Assembly (NCBI RefSeq): GCF_026127265.1
Contig: NZ_WWFG01000002.1
Coordinates: 62,001 to 126,000, forward strand
Source: Nostoc sp. KVJ3
GTDB lineage: Bacteria > Cyanobacteriota > Cyanobacteriia > Cyanobacteriales > Nostocaceae
Length of the DNA stretch: 64,000 nt
Direction: 5' to 3'
Below the pieces are notes generated by a model. It made no database searches, was not told the origin of the DNA, and worked only from the letters and a program-made list of their open reading frames with translations. Below are positions 18,806 through 27,768 of the stretch, piece after piece (position 1 is the first letter of the stretch; each line of letters begins with the position of its first letter). The position numbers and the translations under genes were made by a program.

Positions 18806-18851
18806 GTAAGATTATTTGGTAAAATTTTCTGCGTCTCGTATATCTCTGCAT

Positions 18852-20714
18852 TTATTCCATCAAAATCAAGCGCAGAGGATCTAAACGCACATACCAAGGA
18901 AAGGGTTGGTCTTTCATCGTCGCCCATTTTTCTTTAAAGACTTCAGCTTGCAGATGGTAATCTTGAGAATTCTTACCAGCCGAATATAATTTGAGAAACA
19001 ACGTCATTCGATGGGGCGTTTCACTTGTTCGTACTACCCAGCAGGGAAAGGTATTTTCTTGTGATGAGTCGTTGGTAAAAATGAACTGATGGGCACGAAT
19101 GCCGACATGGGATAATTCGCTCTTGACTGGTTCAATTACTTGGAGGCTACAACCCCAATCAGTCGCTTCCACCTGTTGCGATGACTGGAGAACAGCACGG
19201 GAGAAGTTTTTACATCCGGTAAGTTGGGCGACACTCACAGTAGTAGGATGCTGGAAAATATCGTATTTGGAGCCATAATGAACGGCTCTACCTTGCTCTA
19301 ATACCAATAAATTTGGACAAATCCGATAAGCTTCTTCCATATTATGGGTGACAAACAAAGTCACACCTTGGTAATCAGCTAAAGTTTCTGTCATTTGCTC
19401 CTCTAATTGACTACGTAGATGGGTGTCGAGTGCCGAAAACGGCTCATCTAAAAGCAATGCTTCCGGTTGACTCGCTAATGCTCTCGCTAAGGCTACCCGT
19501 TGTTGTTGTCCCCCAGAAAGTTGGTGCGGATAGCGATCGCCTAATCCCTGCAACTGCATCGCTAATAATTGTTCTTCTACCTGCACCCGAATACTTCCAG
19601 CAGATAGTCCTTTGGGTAAGCCAAAAGCGATATTTTCCGCCACACTCAAATGTGGAAATAGGGCGTAATTCTGCACTAAAAAACCGATGCGGCGATCGCG
19701 GCTAGGTAGATTAATTCCTTTTTCTGAGTCAAACAAGACTCTGCCATTTAAAACTATGCGTCCACAAGAAGGAGTTTCTATCCCCGCAAGGCAGCGCAAA
19801 ATCATGCTCTTACCTGCACCAGAACCCCCTAACAATCCCAAGGGTTGCTCATCAGTGGTAAAAGCAACTTTTAAATGAAAACTAGGAAGTATTTTTTCAA
19901 TATTGATAAACAACCCACGCGACTCAGAAGCAGAGTGCCGCGGATAAAAAGTTTCTCCCCCTGCCCCCTGTTCCCTGCCCCCTGCCCCCTGCTCCCTGCC
20001 CCCTGCTCCCTGTTCCCTGCCCCCTGCCCCCTGCTCCCTGCCCCCTGCTCTCTTTTTCTCCCTCAATTCTTGCCAGAAGTTAACCCCAATTATTCCAGAG
20101 AGAGAAATCACCATAATTGCGATCGCCCAAAACCACGCTTCGTTCATTGCTCCCGCTTCCACAGCAAAGTAAATCGCCATTGGGATTGTCTGCGTAACTC
20201 CTGGAATGTTACCAGCCAGCATCAAAGTCGCACCAAATTCTCCTAAAGCGCGGGCAAAAGCTAGCATTGTGGCGGCTACAATGCCGGGTAGTGCTAGGGG
20301 GAAACTGATGCGCCAAAAGATTGTAGTTTCATTTGCGCCAAGGGTTCTAGCTACTCGCAGCAAGTTGCCATCTATTTGTTCAAAGGCTCCCAGTGCAGTT
20401 TTATACATTAATGGGAAAGAAACTACGGTAGCTGCGATCGCTGCACCATACCAAGTAAAGACGATGGTGAAGTCAAAAGCCTCCATGAGTTTCCCTACAG
20501 GGCCATTTTTGCCAAACAATAGTAGTAGCAAGAAGCCGACAACCGTGGGCGGTAAAATCAGTGGCGCAATAAAGATACCCTCAATCAACGATTTACCTTT
20601 ACCACGATATCCCAGCATCCAGTAGGCAGCAGCAATACCCAAAAAGAAGGTGATAAATGTAGCAAGTAATGAAGTTTTGAGTGATATCCAAAGAGGTGAT
20701 AAATCCAATGGCAT
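18852..20714 (-). CDS. modBC: Fused molybdate ABC transporter permease-ATPase (ModBC)
   Basis: This 620-aa fusion joins the two inner-membrane parts of the molybdate importer. The permease half (1-220) has about five membrane segments and the ModB signature FARALGEFGATLMLAG. The ATPase half (about 265-480) has Walker A GGSGAGKS near 295, the ABC signature LSGGQQQRVALARAL near 400, Walker B ALLLDEPFSALD and the switch His in FVTHNMEEA. The C-terminal 140 residues do not show a clear pair of TOBE domains. Between the halves lies a linker of four GGREQGA repeats, encoded by a 21-bp tandem array. A TTG 19 codons upstream is possible, but the ATG giving MPLDLSPLWISLKTS is preferred. No periplasmic ModA is in the window. 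Confidence 0.92.
   Translation of the reverse strand: MPLDLSPLWISLKTSLLATFITFFLGIAAAYWMLGYRGKGKSLIEGIFIAPLILPPTVVGFLLLLLFGKNGPVGKLMEAFDFTIVFTWYGAAIAATVVSFPLMYKTALGAFEQIDGNLLRVARTLGANETTIFWRISFPLALPGIVAATMLAFARALGEFGATLMLAGNIPGVTQTIPMAIYFAVEAGAMNEAWFWAIAIMVISLSGIIGVNFWQELREKKRAGGREQGAGGREQGAGGREQGAGGREQGAGGETFYPRHSASESRGLFINIEKILPSFHLKVAFTTDEQPLGLLGGSGAGKSMILRCLAGIETPSCGRIVLNGRVLFDSEKGINLPSRDRRIGFLVQNYALFPHLSVAENIAFGLPKGLSAGSIRVQVEEQLLAMQLQGLGDRYPHQLSGGQQQRVALARALASQPEALLLDEPFSALDTHLRSQLEEQMTETLADYQGVTLFVTHNMEEAYRICPNLLVLEQGRAVHYGSKYDIFQHPTTVSVAQLTGCKNFSRAVLQSSQQVEATDWGCSLQVIEPVKSELSHVGIRAHQFIFTNDSSQENTFPCWVVRTSETPHRMTLFLKLYSAGKNSQDYHLQAEVFKEKWATMKDQPFPWYVRLDPLRLILME
19961..20044. repeat. 21-bp tandem repeat inside the modBC gene
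   Basis: Four units built from CTGCCCCCTG-C/T-TCCCTGCCCC (21 bp) are read in frame on the minus strand as R-E-Q-G-A-G-G. The sequence resembles the intergenic CCCTGCTCCC repeats of this genome. Because the unit is a multiple of three, copy-number change keeps the fusion in frame. Confidence 0.9.
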
Positions 20715-20912
20715 AGTTGTCTGCGCAAAAATTAGCTCAACTAATCCATAATTTACCAACTTTATTTCCAATATGTTAGTAAAAGTTGGTAATTTTATCC
20801 CTCGATGAAATAATAAAATTTAACATATCATTCCATTTGCGTAGCATCTCGTAAACAGGAGGCAATACGGTTCGATTAAGGTTATTTGATGAAAATATGT
20901 AGATCCCAAATC

Positions 20913-20970
20913 CGCGATAAATCGCCGTCAGGACGAAGGACTGATTCTTGTAAAGACGGCGATTTATCGC
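20913..20970. repeat. Inverted repeat between modBC and the glycosyltransferase gene
   Basis: Arms GCGATAAATCGCCGTC and GACGGCGATTTATCGC, 16 bp and perfect, flank about 26 bp. They are flanked by GCGTCTC-type sequence, as in other dispersed palindromes of the window (compare 43893-43912). Confidence 0.75.
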
Positions 20971-21050
20971 GTCTCTTGCCTTAGCCGACCAGTATAGCAT
21001 TATCCATACGCAACTTATCCAACCGTATTAGGGCATTTGGGACACACAAA

Positions 21051-22136
21051 TTAAATGCGATCGCTACTTAAACCAATCAAACTGCGTAAATGCCCATTCT
21101 GAGAAAATCGTTCTGCGATTATTTTTTGATAAACTGCCTCATAGCCATCGGTCATTTGCTTAACGCTGAAACTGTTTTCGACATATTGGCGGCAGGTATA
21201 GCGATCTAACTCTATTACCCGATTGATCGCACTAATGCACTCTTGAATATTATTGCAGAGGAAACCTGTTTTACCGTGGGAAATTATCTCCTCAGTAGAT
21301 CCCAAGTTCATCGCAATCACTGGCGTACCCGAAGCCATTGACTCTACCATTACTAATCCAAAGGGTTCCCGCCAAGTAATGGGAAACAGAGTTGCAACTG
21401 CACCTCCCATAAGAGCATTTTTTTGAATATGGTTGGCTTCACCCAAATACTGAATTTGCTCCCCGTCAATTTGTGGCTTGATTTCCCTCTCAAAGTATTC
21501 CACATCAACGACATCCACCTTACCTGCCATTTTCAAACACCAACCAGCTTTTTTAGCAATTCCTATTGCTAAATGCGCTCCCTTTTCAGGAGACATCCGA
21601 CCCAAAAACGCTAGATAAGGCGGATCTTCTGGTTGGGCGTGAAAATTATAACTGCTGACATCAATTCCGTTATAGACCGTTGCTAAATAGTTCAACCCTA
21701 ACCTTGGTTCTCGTTGTGAATCAGAAATACTGACGTAGGGTTGTTTTTTCCCAAAACTAAACATCTTTTCGTTGTCAGGCGTGAAAATACCGTGCAACGT
21801 ATGAACCGTAGGGGTTTTGACGAGATTTGCGTAAGCCAGTGCCCCATGCCCGATATGAGAGTGAATAATATCAAACTCTTCTGCGCGTTCGTACACCGAA
21901 GCTAGATTCAGCATTTCGTAAATGCCGTAATCTTTGATAGTGCGATCGAGTCTGAGGGCATGGGGATGAACTGACGTTAGTTTTGCCAGACTGATAGAAT
22001 CTCCCGATGCAAATAAAGTTACTTCGTGTCCACGTCGGACTAACTCATCAGTCAGTAACCCTACTACCAACTCTATACCACCATAAGCTGGAGGTGGAAC
22101 TCTTTCCCATAATGGAGCTAATTGAGCAATTCTCAT
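21051..22136 (-). CDS. Family 4 glycosyltransferase
   Basis: This 361-aa retaining glycosyltransferase has a GT-B fold. The N-terminal domain starts MRIAQLAPLWERVPPPAYGG with the glycine-rich acceptor-side loop GGIE. The C-terminal domain carries LGRMSPEKGAH near 180 and the nucleotide-sugar motif REPFGLVMVESMASGTPVIA, with the EX7E glutamates, near 265. It transfers a sugar from an NDP-sugar to an unknown acceptor, probably at the cytosolic face of the membrane during polysaccharide or glycolipid synthesis. The start ATG is preceded by GGAGG at six bases; a GTG codon just before it is too close to the ribosome site. No other sugar genes are adjacent. Confidence 0.9.
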   Translation of the reverse strand: MRIAQLAPLWERVPPPAYGGIELVVGLLTDELVRRGHEVTLFASGDSISLAKLTSVHPHALRLDRTIKDYGIYEMLNLASVYERAEEFDIIHSHIGHGALAYANLVKTPTVHTLHGIFTPDNEKMFSFGKKQPYVSISDSQREPRLGLNYLATVYNGIDVSSYNFHAQPEDPPYLAFLGRMSPEKGAHLAIGIAKKAGWCLKMAGKVDVVDVEYFEREIKPQIDGEQIQYLGEANHIQKNALMGGAVATLFPITWREPFGLVMVESMASGTPVIAMNLGSTEEIISHGKTGFLCNNIQECISAINRVIELDRYTCRQYVENSFSVKQMTDGYEAVYQKIIAERFSQNGHLRSLIGLSSDRI

Positions 22137-22934
22137 CACAAACCTCCTAAAAAAATAAAACTAGAAATTAGAAGTTTTTTCTTTCTGTTGTTGGAGTGCT
22201 TGTAATTGATTCGCTCCCCATCAGAAAGTAACTTCAGATACTAAACTTATTAACAATTTCCTTCAAATCTTATGCTACTTATTCCATATTCCTTGTCTAT
22301 CTTAGTACGGAAATTACCCACTCCTAAAGAGGTAAGTGTATTTTAATTTATTAAAACTTCATGCTTGAGTACAATTTTAAATATAGTTTTTCTGATAAAT
22401 ATAATTTTTATAATCCTGCCTAAATACAGTTTAAATAGTGATATTTGACTAGAATTCTCTATTATCACCTGGAAATCATCGAATTTTAAAATATTAATTA
22501 AAGAATAGAGTGTGTAAAATAATTTTGGCGGCTTTCCGTACTATAAAAGATAAATCGTCGTACCTAAATTATAAACTTTTGTAAAGTAGGTAGTTTGAAA
22601 TTAGAAGCGGCAAAGTTTTACTAAAAACTCTATTTAAATTCTCAAAAATAACAATTAACTCTATTCTTGGCTACTTTAAAAGGCAATAACGAGATTCCCA
22701 AAATTAAACTCTCCCTCATCATTCCACAAATTGGATTTCCCAATATTTATAGAACAAGGAGAGAAGAAAGTCATCCTTTCAAGGGGGGTAAAAATTCTAG
22801 TCAATAAATTACTTTATTCTCTGTGTTCTCTGCGTCTCTGTGGTTCAATAAATCACTTTGAAACCAGAGATGATTGACCGATTACATTAAATATGCTATT
22901 TTGTATTCCTAATCAATAAAAATTAAATATAAAC
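22137..22934. other. 800-bp AT-rich intergenic region
   Basis: No gene, tRNA or clear repeat array is visible. Near 22817-22850 lies a fragment related to MITE family B (CTCTGTGTTCTCTGCGTCTC). The region separates two divergent genes, the glycosyltransferase and potC, and probably holds both promoters, but I could not identify them. Confidence 0.5.
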
Positions 22935-23738
22935 GTGAATATCTCTCCATCTCTCAAAAAACCGCGTGTCTCATGGCAGGCGGTTTTCTCACTGGTAATA
23001 TTTGTATTCATGTACCTGCCCATATTGGTACTTGGCTTTTATAGCTTCAATCAGTCACCCTATAGCGCAACTTGGCAAGGCTTCACTTTCGATTGGTATC
23101 GCAAGTTATTCAGCGACGATCGCATCTTATCAGCTTTGCAAAACAGTATGATAGTTGCTGGCTGTGCAGTTGGGGTTTCAGCAGTGCTGGGGACTTTGAT
23201 GGCGGTTGGGTTGGCGCGTTACCAATTTCCAGGTAAGAAATTGTATAGTGGTATTGCTTACTTACCATTAATTATTCCCGATATTGCGATCGCAGTGGCT
23301 ACCCTAGTTTGTCTCGCCGCCTTTGCCATACCCTTGAGTTTGTGGACAATAGTTGCAGCGCATATCGTGTTTTGTCTCGCTTACGTCGGACTTGTGGTTG
23401 CTTCCCGACTTACTAATTTAGACCCCCACTTAGAAGAAGCAGCACTAGATTTAGGCGCTACACCAACCCAAGCCTTCATCCAAGTATTATTACCTCAATT
23501 GATGCCTGGTATTTTGGCTGGTTGTCTCTTAGCCTTTGTCCTCAGCTTAGACGACTTTCTCATTTCTAGTTTTACTGCTGGTAGTGGTTCTAACACCCTA
23601 CCGATGGAAATTTTTAGCCGGATTAGAACAGGAGTCAAGCCTGATATTAACGCTTTAAGCGTCATGTTAATTTCAGTATCTGCGATCGTTGCTGTGATAG
23701 CTGAATTGATTCGCGCTTCTGGAGAAAATAAAAGCTGA
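22935..23738 (+). CDS. potC: PotC-type ABC transporter permease (polyamine family)
   Basis: This 267-aa inner-membrane permease has six hydrophobic segments. The family signature EEAALDLGATPTQAFIQVLLPQLMPG (the EAA loop that docks on the ATPase) lies at about 177-201. The pattern MYLPILVLGFYSFNQS and the C-terminal SLDDFLISSFTAG fit the spermidine/putrescine permease PotC. Import of polyamines or a similar cation would need PotA, PotB and PotD, none of which are in the window. The start is a GTG. The gene stands alone between two long AT-rich gaps, which is unusual because pot genes are normally an operon. The substrate is inferred from the family only. Confidence 0.85.
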   Translation: MNISPSLKKPRVSWQAVFSLVIFVFMYLPILVLGFYSFNQSPYSATWQGFTFDWYRKLFSDDRILSALQNSMIVAGCAVGVSAVLGTLMAVGLARYQFPGKKLYSGIAYLPLIIPDIAIAVATLVCLAAFAIPLSLWTIVAAHIVFCLAYVGLVVASRLTNLDPHLEEAALDLGATPTQAFIQVLLPQLMPGILAGCLLAFVLSLDDFLISSFTAGSGSNTLPMEIFSRIRTGVKPDINALSVMLISVSAIVAVIAELIRASGENKS

Positions 23739-24146
23739 AAATAAGACTCACAATTGATAATCAAGATTATCGACGAGTTAGTTCTGCGTGAACTTTTTCA
23801 GATGGCAAAAAAAGCTATCTTAAAAGAGACGTTGCAACATAACATCTATACATTCGTTATCCTCATGTATTCATATTTACCAATATTTATAAACGTCCCA
23901 AAATAGAATAGCATTTCTTAATTATATAAGATACATCATAGCCTCCTCCTTGCTTGCGGGGAGGGGATTCTTATATCTAAATCAACCGAGAACTGCTATA
24001 TATATAAAATTTATTCATCTTCTTGTTTTCCTGTTGAAAGAAGTTTAAACACATGAAAAAACTTCCGTGTTCGCTTCTCTACATAACTGTTTCCAATTAG
24101 ATAATATTGGGGCTAACTTTGGAGAAGATGCTATTTCCCCCTCATT
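23739..24146. other. Intergenic region before the kinase-FGE gene
   Basis: No gene is visible. Near 23940-23968 a GC-rich hairpin sequence (CCTCCTCCTTGCTTGCGGGGAGGGG) stands out from AT-rich surroundings and may be a fragment of a dispersed repeat. Nothing else was recognised. Confidence 0.45.
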
Positions 24147-25985
24147 ATGCAAATCTGCCAAAATCCCAATTGCTCAAATCCATTCAACTCTGATAGCAAT
24201 AAATTTTGCGTGAGTTGCGGACAAAGTAACTTTGGCAAACTTCTAAGAAACCGTTACCGTGTATTAAGACTCTTAGGTGAAGGTGGATTTAGTAGAACCT
24301 ATGCTACAGAAGATGTAGACAGACTAAACGCGCCTTGCGTCATCAAGCAATTTTTCCCACAATTTCAGGGAACCGGACAACGCACCAAAGCCGCCGAATT
24401 TTTTAAAGAAGAGGCTTTTCGGTTGTATGAACTGGGAGAAAATCATACCCAAATTCCCAGATTACTAGCTTATTTTGAACAAGGGACTAGTTTGTATCTT
24501 GTCCAAGAATTCATTCAAGGAAAAACTCTTTTACAAGAAGTTCAACAACAAATTTATGGTGAAAAACAAATTTGGGAACTTTTAGCTGATTTATTGCCAG
24601 TTCTGGAATTCATTCATGCCCATAACGTCATTCATCGGGATATTAAACCAGAAAATATTATCCGCCGTGCTAGTGATGAAAAACCCGTATTAATTGACTT
24701 TGGCGGTGCTAAACAGGTAACACAAACCAGTTTAGGAAGACAAGCTACAGTAATTTATACCCTTGGTTATGCCCCAACTGAACAAATGGCTGGATTTGCT
24801 TGTCACGGCAGCGATTTGTATGCTTTGGGTGTAACTTGCGTGCGTCTTTTAACTCAATGTTTGCCTTTGCAGGATGCTTCTGGACAAGTTAATGACCCTA
24901 TTTATGATGCCATGAATGCTAAGTGGTTGTGGCGCGAACGATTACAAGAAAAAGGTATTACTATCAGCGAAGACTTAGGGAGAATTTTAGAGAAACTACT
25001 AAAACATCTACCCAGTGAAAGATATCAAACAGCAGTAGAAGTTATCAACGATTTGAAGTTTACAACATCGAATATTGAACCTATTGCCCTTAAAATTACT
25101 TCCATATCTCAACCCATATTACCGCCACTACCACAAAAAGTAATAGTACCATTACCCCCGTTAGAAACCTTTGAATTTGATGTGGTGACAGTAGATACAG
25201 GTGGTAGAGAAGTAAACCGCATGAGTGGTAATGCCAATTTCTTTGCCGAAGAATTGGGTAAATCTGTCACATTAGAAATGGTATCAATTCCTAGTGGTAC
25301 TTACATGATGGGTTCACCAGAGTTTGAGGGAGATGCTGACGAACGTCCTCGACATAAAGTTACCGTCGAACCATTTTTTATGGGGAAATTTCCTGTAACT
25401 CAAGCACAGTGGAGAGTAGTAGCAGCTTTACCCAAAGTCAAACAAGCTTTAAATCCCAATCCATCAAAATTCAAAGGTTTAGATAGACCTGTGGAAAATG
25501 TATCTTGGTATGAGGCTGTAGAATTCTGTCTCAGACTATCAGAAAAAACTGGACGCGACTATCGTTTACCAAGCGAAGCTGAATGGGAATATGCTTGTCG
25601 GGCTGGAACTACAACATCCTTCCACTTTGGCGAAACCATAACCTCTGAGTTAGTTAGTTGCACTATCGAACCAAAAAGCAAATTCCGTAAAGAAACAACA
25701 AACGTCGGTAGTTTTGAAGTCGCCAACGCCTTTGGATTGTATGATATGCACGGGCTGGTTTGGGAATGGTGCGCTGATTCGTGGCACAACAATTATAGCG
25801 ATGCACCCTCAGATGGAACAGCCTGGGAAACTGGCGGTGATATTAATCGCCGAGTGCTACGCGGTGGTTCTTGGAGTTTCAACGCCGAACTGTGTCGCAG
25901 CGCCAGCCGTAGCTGGAATGAGTCAGACGGTGGACTAAGAGTTTGTGGCTTTAGAGTAGTATTTTCTGTAGAGGAGATTATTTAG
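24147..25985 (+). CDS. Zinc-ribbon Ser/Thr kinase fused to an FGE-sulfatase (C-type-lectin-like) domain
   Basis: The 612-aa protein starts with a zinc ribbon (CQNPNCSNPF ... FCVSCG, four cysteines, residues 4-25). A Ser/Thr kinase domain follows (about 33-290) with GEGGFSRTY, CVIKQF, HRDIKPENI near 162 and DFGGAKQ near 182. The C-terminal part (about 374-612) is a formylglycine-generating-enzyme-like domain: MVSIPSGTYMMGSPE, PVTQAQW, VENVSWYEAVEFC, YRLPSEAEWEYACRAG, and the closing RVLRGGSW ... GFRVVF. Such domains take a C-type lectin fold and serve as ligand-binding platforms. The last 30 residues differ from the common Asn-rich version at many positions where Asn is usual, as seen in variable regions of diversity-generating retroelement targets. 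No reverse transcriptase is in the window. The start ATG is clear. Confidence 0.9.
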   Translation: MQICQNPNCSNPFNSDSNKFCVSCGQSNFGKLLRNRYRVLRLLGEGGFSRTYATEDVDRLNAPCVIKQFFPQFQGTGQRTKAAEFFKEEAFRLYELGENHTQIPRLLAYFEQGTSLYLVQEFIQGKTLLQEVQQQIYGEKQIWELLADLLPVLEFIHAHNVIHRDIKPENIIRRASDEKPVLIDFGGAKQVTQTSLGRQATVIYTLGYAPTEQMAGFACHGSDLYALGVTCVRLLTQCLPLQDASGQVNDPIYDAMNAKWLWRERLQEKGITISEDLGRILEKLLKHLPSERYQTAVEVINDLKFTTSNIEPIALKITSISQPILPPLPQKVIVPLPPLETFEFDVVTVDTGGREVNRMSGNANFFAEELGKSVTLEMVSIPSGTYMMGSPEFEGDADERPRHKVTVEPFFMGKFPVTQAQWRVVAALPKVKQALNPNPSKFKGLDRPVENVSWYEAVEFCLRLSEKTGRDYRLPSEAEWEYACRAGTTTSFHFGETITSELVSCTIEPKSKFRKETTNVGSFEVANAFGLYDMHGLVWEWCADSWHNNYSDAPSDGTAWETGGDINRRVLRGGSWSFNAELCRSASRSWNESDGGLRVCGFRVVFSVEEII

Positions 25986-26012
25986 CAATTTGATTTAGAG
26001 GTTGTAGAAATT

Positions 26013-26474
26013 ATGAAAGACAAAATTGAGAAAGGTGATATCGTACTTATCAATAAAATTGGAAAATATCATAATCAAGTGGGTGAAGTTATTGGAGTTG
26101 ATTACAATATTTTCTTTGTCAAAATAGTATTAGTAAAGTTAGACAATCAAGAGGAAGCTTTTGAAGAGAAAGATTTACAATTACAAACTAAAAAACCGAG
26201 TATTGAAGAAGTCATTGCATCAATAGATAAAATTTTAGAACAAGCTGAACAAATTACTAATTTGCCAATAAAAGAGCAAGTAGAGCTACCCAACCGTCTG
26301 AAATATCTTAAATTAGATATTCCTAAATTAGATAAGCAGGTGATTCAAAAAAACTTTGACAGTATAGATAAAATACTTGCAGCAACAAGAGAAGCAGACT
26401 CATCAGCAAACTTTTGGCAGGACATAGATTCTAATTTAGAGAAAATAAACTGGTGGATTAGAACAAGCTTGTAA
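26013..26474 (+). CDS. Unknown protein with SH3-like N-terminus and helical C-terminus (153 aa)
   Basis: I do not recognise the family. Residues 1-55 (KGDIVLINKIGKYHNQVGEVIGV and the strand-rich sequence after it) look like a small KOW/SH3-type barrel. Residues 60-153 are helical, with heptad-like hydrophobic spacing (IEEVIASIDKILEQAEQI). The gene starts 27 bp after the kinase-FGE stop, on the same strand, so the two are probably co-transcribed and may work together. Size and helices invite comparison with the Avd accessory protein of diversity-generating retroelements, but the basic four-helix pattern of Avd is not seen here. Confidence 0.7.
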   Translation: MKDKIEKGDIVLINKIGKYHNQVGEVIGVDYNIFFVKIVLVKLDNQEEAFEEKDLQLQTKKPSIEEVIASIDKILEQAEQITNLPIKEQVELPNRLKYLKLDIPKLDKQVIQKNFDSIDKILAATREADSSANFWQDIDSNLEKINWWIRTSL

Positions 26475-26553
26475 AGCAATAAGTAAGTCCAATAAGACTA
26501 AACTTGTGCATTAGATTTATTATTATTGACGCTAAATACCTATAGTCTCTAGC

Positions 26554-26658
26554 TATAGCAATCCTAAATCATTCGTGAAAAGGTAGATCCCCGACTTCTC
26601 AAAGAAGTCGGGGATCTGGACACCGCAAATTTGAACGAAATCAAATAGGATTGCTATA
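26554..26658. repeat. MITE-like element, family C (TATAGCAATCCTA ends)
   Basis: Terminal inverted repeats TATAGCAATCCTA and TAGGATTGCTATA bound a 105-bp element. At its centre is a perfect hairpin with arms AGATCCCCGACTTCT and AGAAGTCGGGGATCT. It has no coding capacity. Confidence 0.85.
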
Positions 26659-26715
26659 TTACACCATTTTAGTCTTGCCCGCTACTTACTTGTGACTTAC
26701 ACAAAAATAAACACG

Positions 26716-26743
26716 GTAGGGGCAATTAATGAATTGCCCCTAC
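26716..26743. repeat. Perfect palindrome GTAGGGGCAATTAA...
   Basis: A 28-bp palindrome, GTAGGGGCAATTAA with its mirror half, lies here. The same sequence begins the outer arm of the nested element at 33146-33181, so both belong to one repeat family. The remaining gap to 27093 is AT-rich with nothing recognised. Confidence 0.8.
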
Positions 26744-27093
26744 GGGTGTACCTCACATAAATGAGAACCGCTATATATTTAAGACTAAATAATTTGTATC
26801 AGACATAATTAAACGTAACTATATTTTTATCGTGTTTTATGTCTAATGGTTTATGCCTCATACTTTCTGATATATCATGAGCAGGGATATTTATTTTTAC
26901 CCACCTCATTGAATTGTATTTATAACTATAAAACTTAAATGTTCGTATTAACTTGACTTTGGCTTGATATCAGATTTCAAAAACTATCTTTTTATATTTT
27001 TAGTGTAGTTTTTTAGCGGTAATGTCTAGGCTTTTAGATTAACAAAGAGTACTTTTTCGATAGAATAAACTACAAATATCATCAGGAATATAT

Positions 27094-27768
27094 ATGCGTT
27101 TTTCTCAGTTTGCAGGGATTGTTGGTTGTACGATCGCAGCTTGTATCTCAATTACACCTATACAGGTAGAAGCTGCAACTTTTAAAGTAATATCAGGAGT
27201 CACCAGCATCGATCGCGATCATGAAGATATTCTTAAAAGTATCGGTCTAAGCTTGACAGGTACTACTAATACAGTTGCACCAATTCCCAGTAATTATTTA
27301 GTTGGCTTTAACATCGATTCAGCTACCAACTTCACATTTAGCGATGAGGGCGGCTTTACTCCGCTTTCAGGGACAATCGAACATACTGGTACTGTTACCT
27401 TCAATAATCAAATTACTGTTGGTGACTTTTCAATTGGTTTTGCTCCAGGACGCACTGTTCAAGATGCTAGCGGATTTGTTTTAAGAGACACATTTTCTTT
27501 AGATACAATTTTGTTTGATTTGAGTCTTCCAGAACCTGTGGCATTTGATGGCAAAAATTTAACTATCCCTGATGTTAGATTACTGATTTCTCCAGAGTTT
27601 GCTACTATACTAGGGAACCCTGACTTAACAGGTTTGTTTGCTGGAACTGCACGAATTGATGCTCAAGTTGCTGTTGTACCCGAACCTGACAATGTACTAG
27701 CAGTTTTGGCAGCAGGTGCGGCTCTTTTGTCAGCTAGATTTTATACTCAAAAAATTAAATACACTTGA
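27094..27768 (+). CDS. PEP-CTERM-anchored exported protein
   Basis: The 224-aa protein begins with a Sec signal peptide (residues 1-28, hydrophobic core IVGCTIAACISITPI, cleavage near VEAA). It ends with a PEP-CTERM sorting tail: VVPEPDN, a hydrophobic helix (VLAVLAAGAALLSA) and a basic finish (R..TQKIK). The middle is beta-rich and without cysteines in the mature part. In cyanobacteria such proteins are processed by exosortase and associate with the outer surface or exopolysaccharide. The ligand is unknown. The last 14 bases overlap the convergent FAD oxidoreductase gene. No exosortase is in the window. Confidence 0.82.
   Translation: MRFSQFAGIVGCTIAACISITPIQVEAATFKVISGVTSIDRDHEDILKSIGLSLTGTTNTVAPIPSNYLVGFNIDSATNFTFSDEGGFTPLSGTIEHTGTVTFNNQITVGDFSIGFAPGRTVQDASGFVLRDTFSLDTILFDLSLPEPVAFDGKNLTIPDVRLLISPEFATILGNPDLTGLFAGTARIDAQVAVVPEPDNVLAVLAAGAALLSARFYTQKIKYT

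Noticed and set aside
20776..21000. 74-aa minus-strand frame between modBC and the glycosyltransferase
   Set aside because: It consists of the inverted repeat at 20913-20970 and has no recognisable protein features.
26013..26474. Avd accessory protein of a diversity-generating retroelement
   Set aside because: Size and location next to the FGE protein are suggestive, but the N-terminal half is strand-rich and the basic four-helix pattern is missing.
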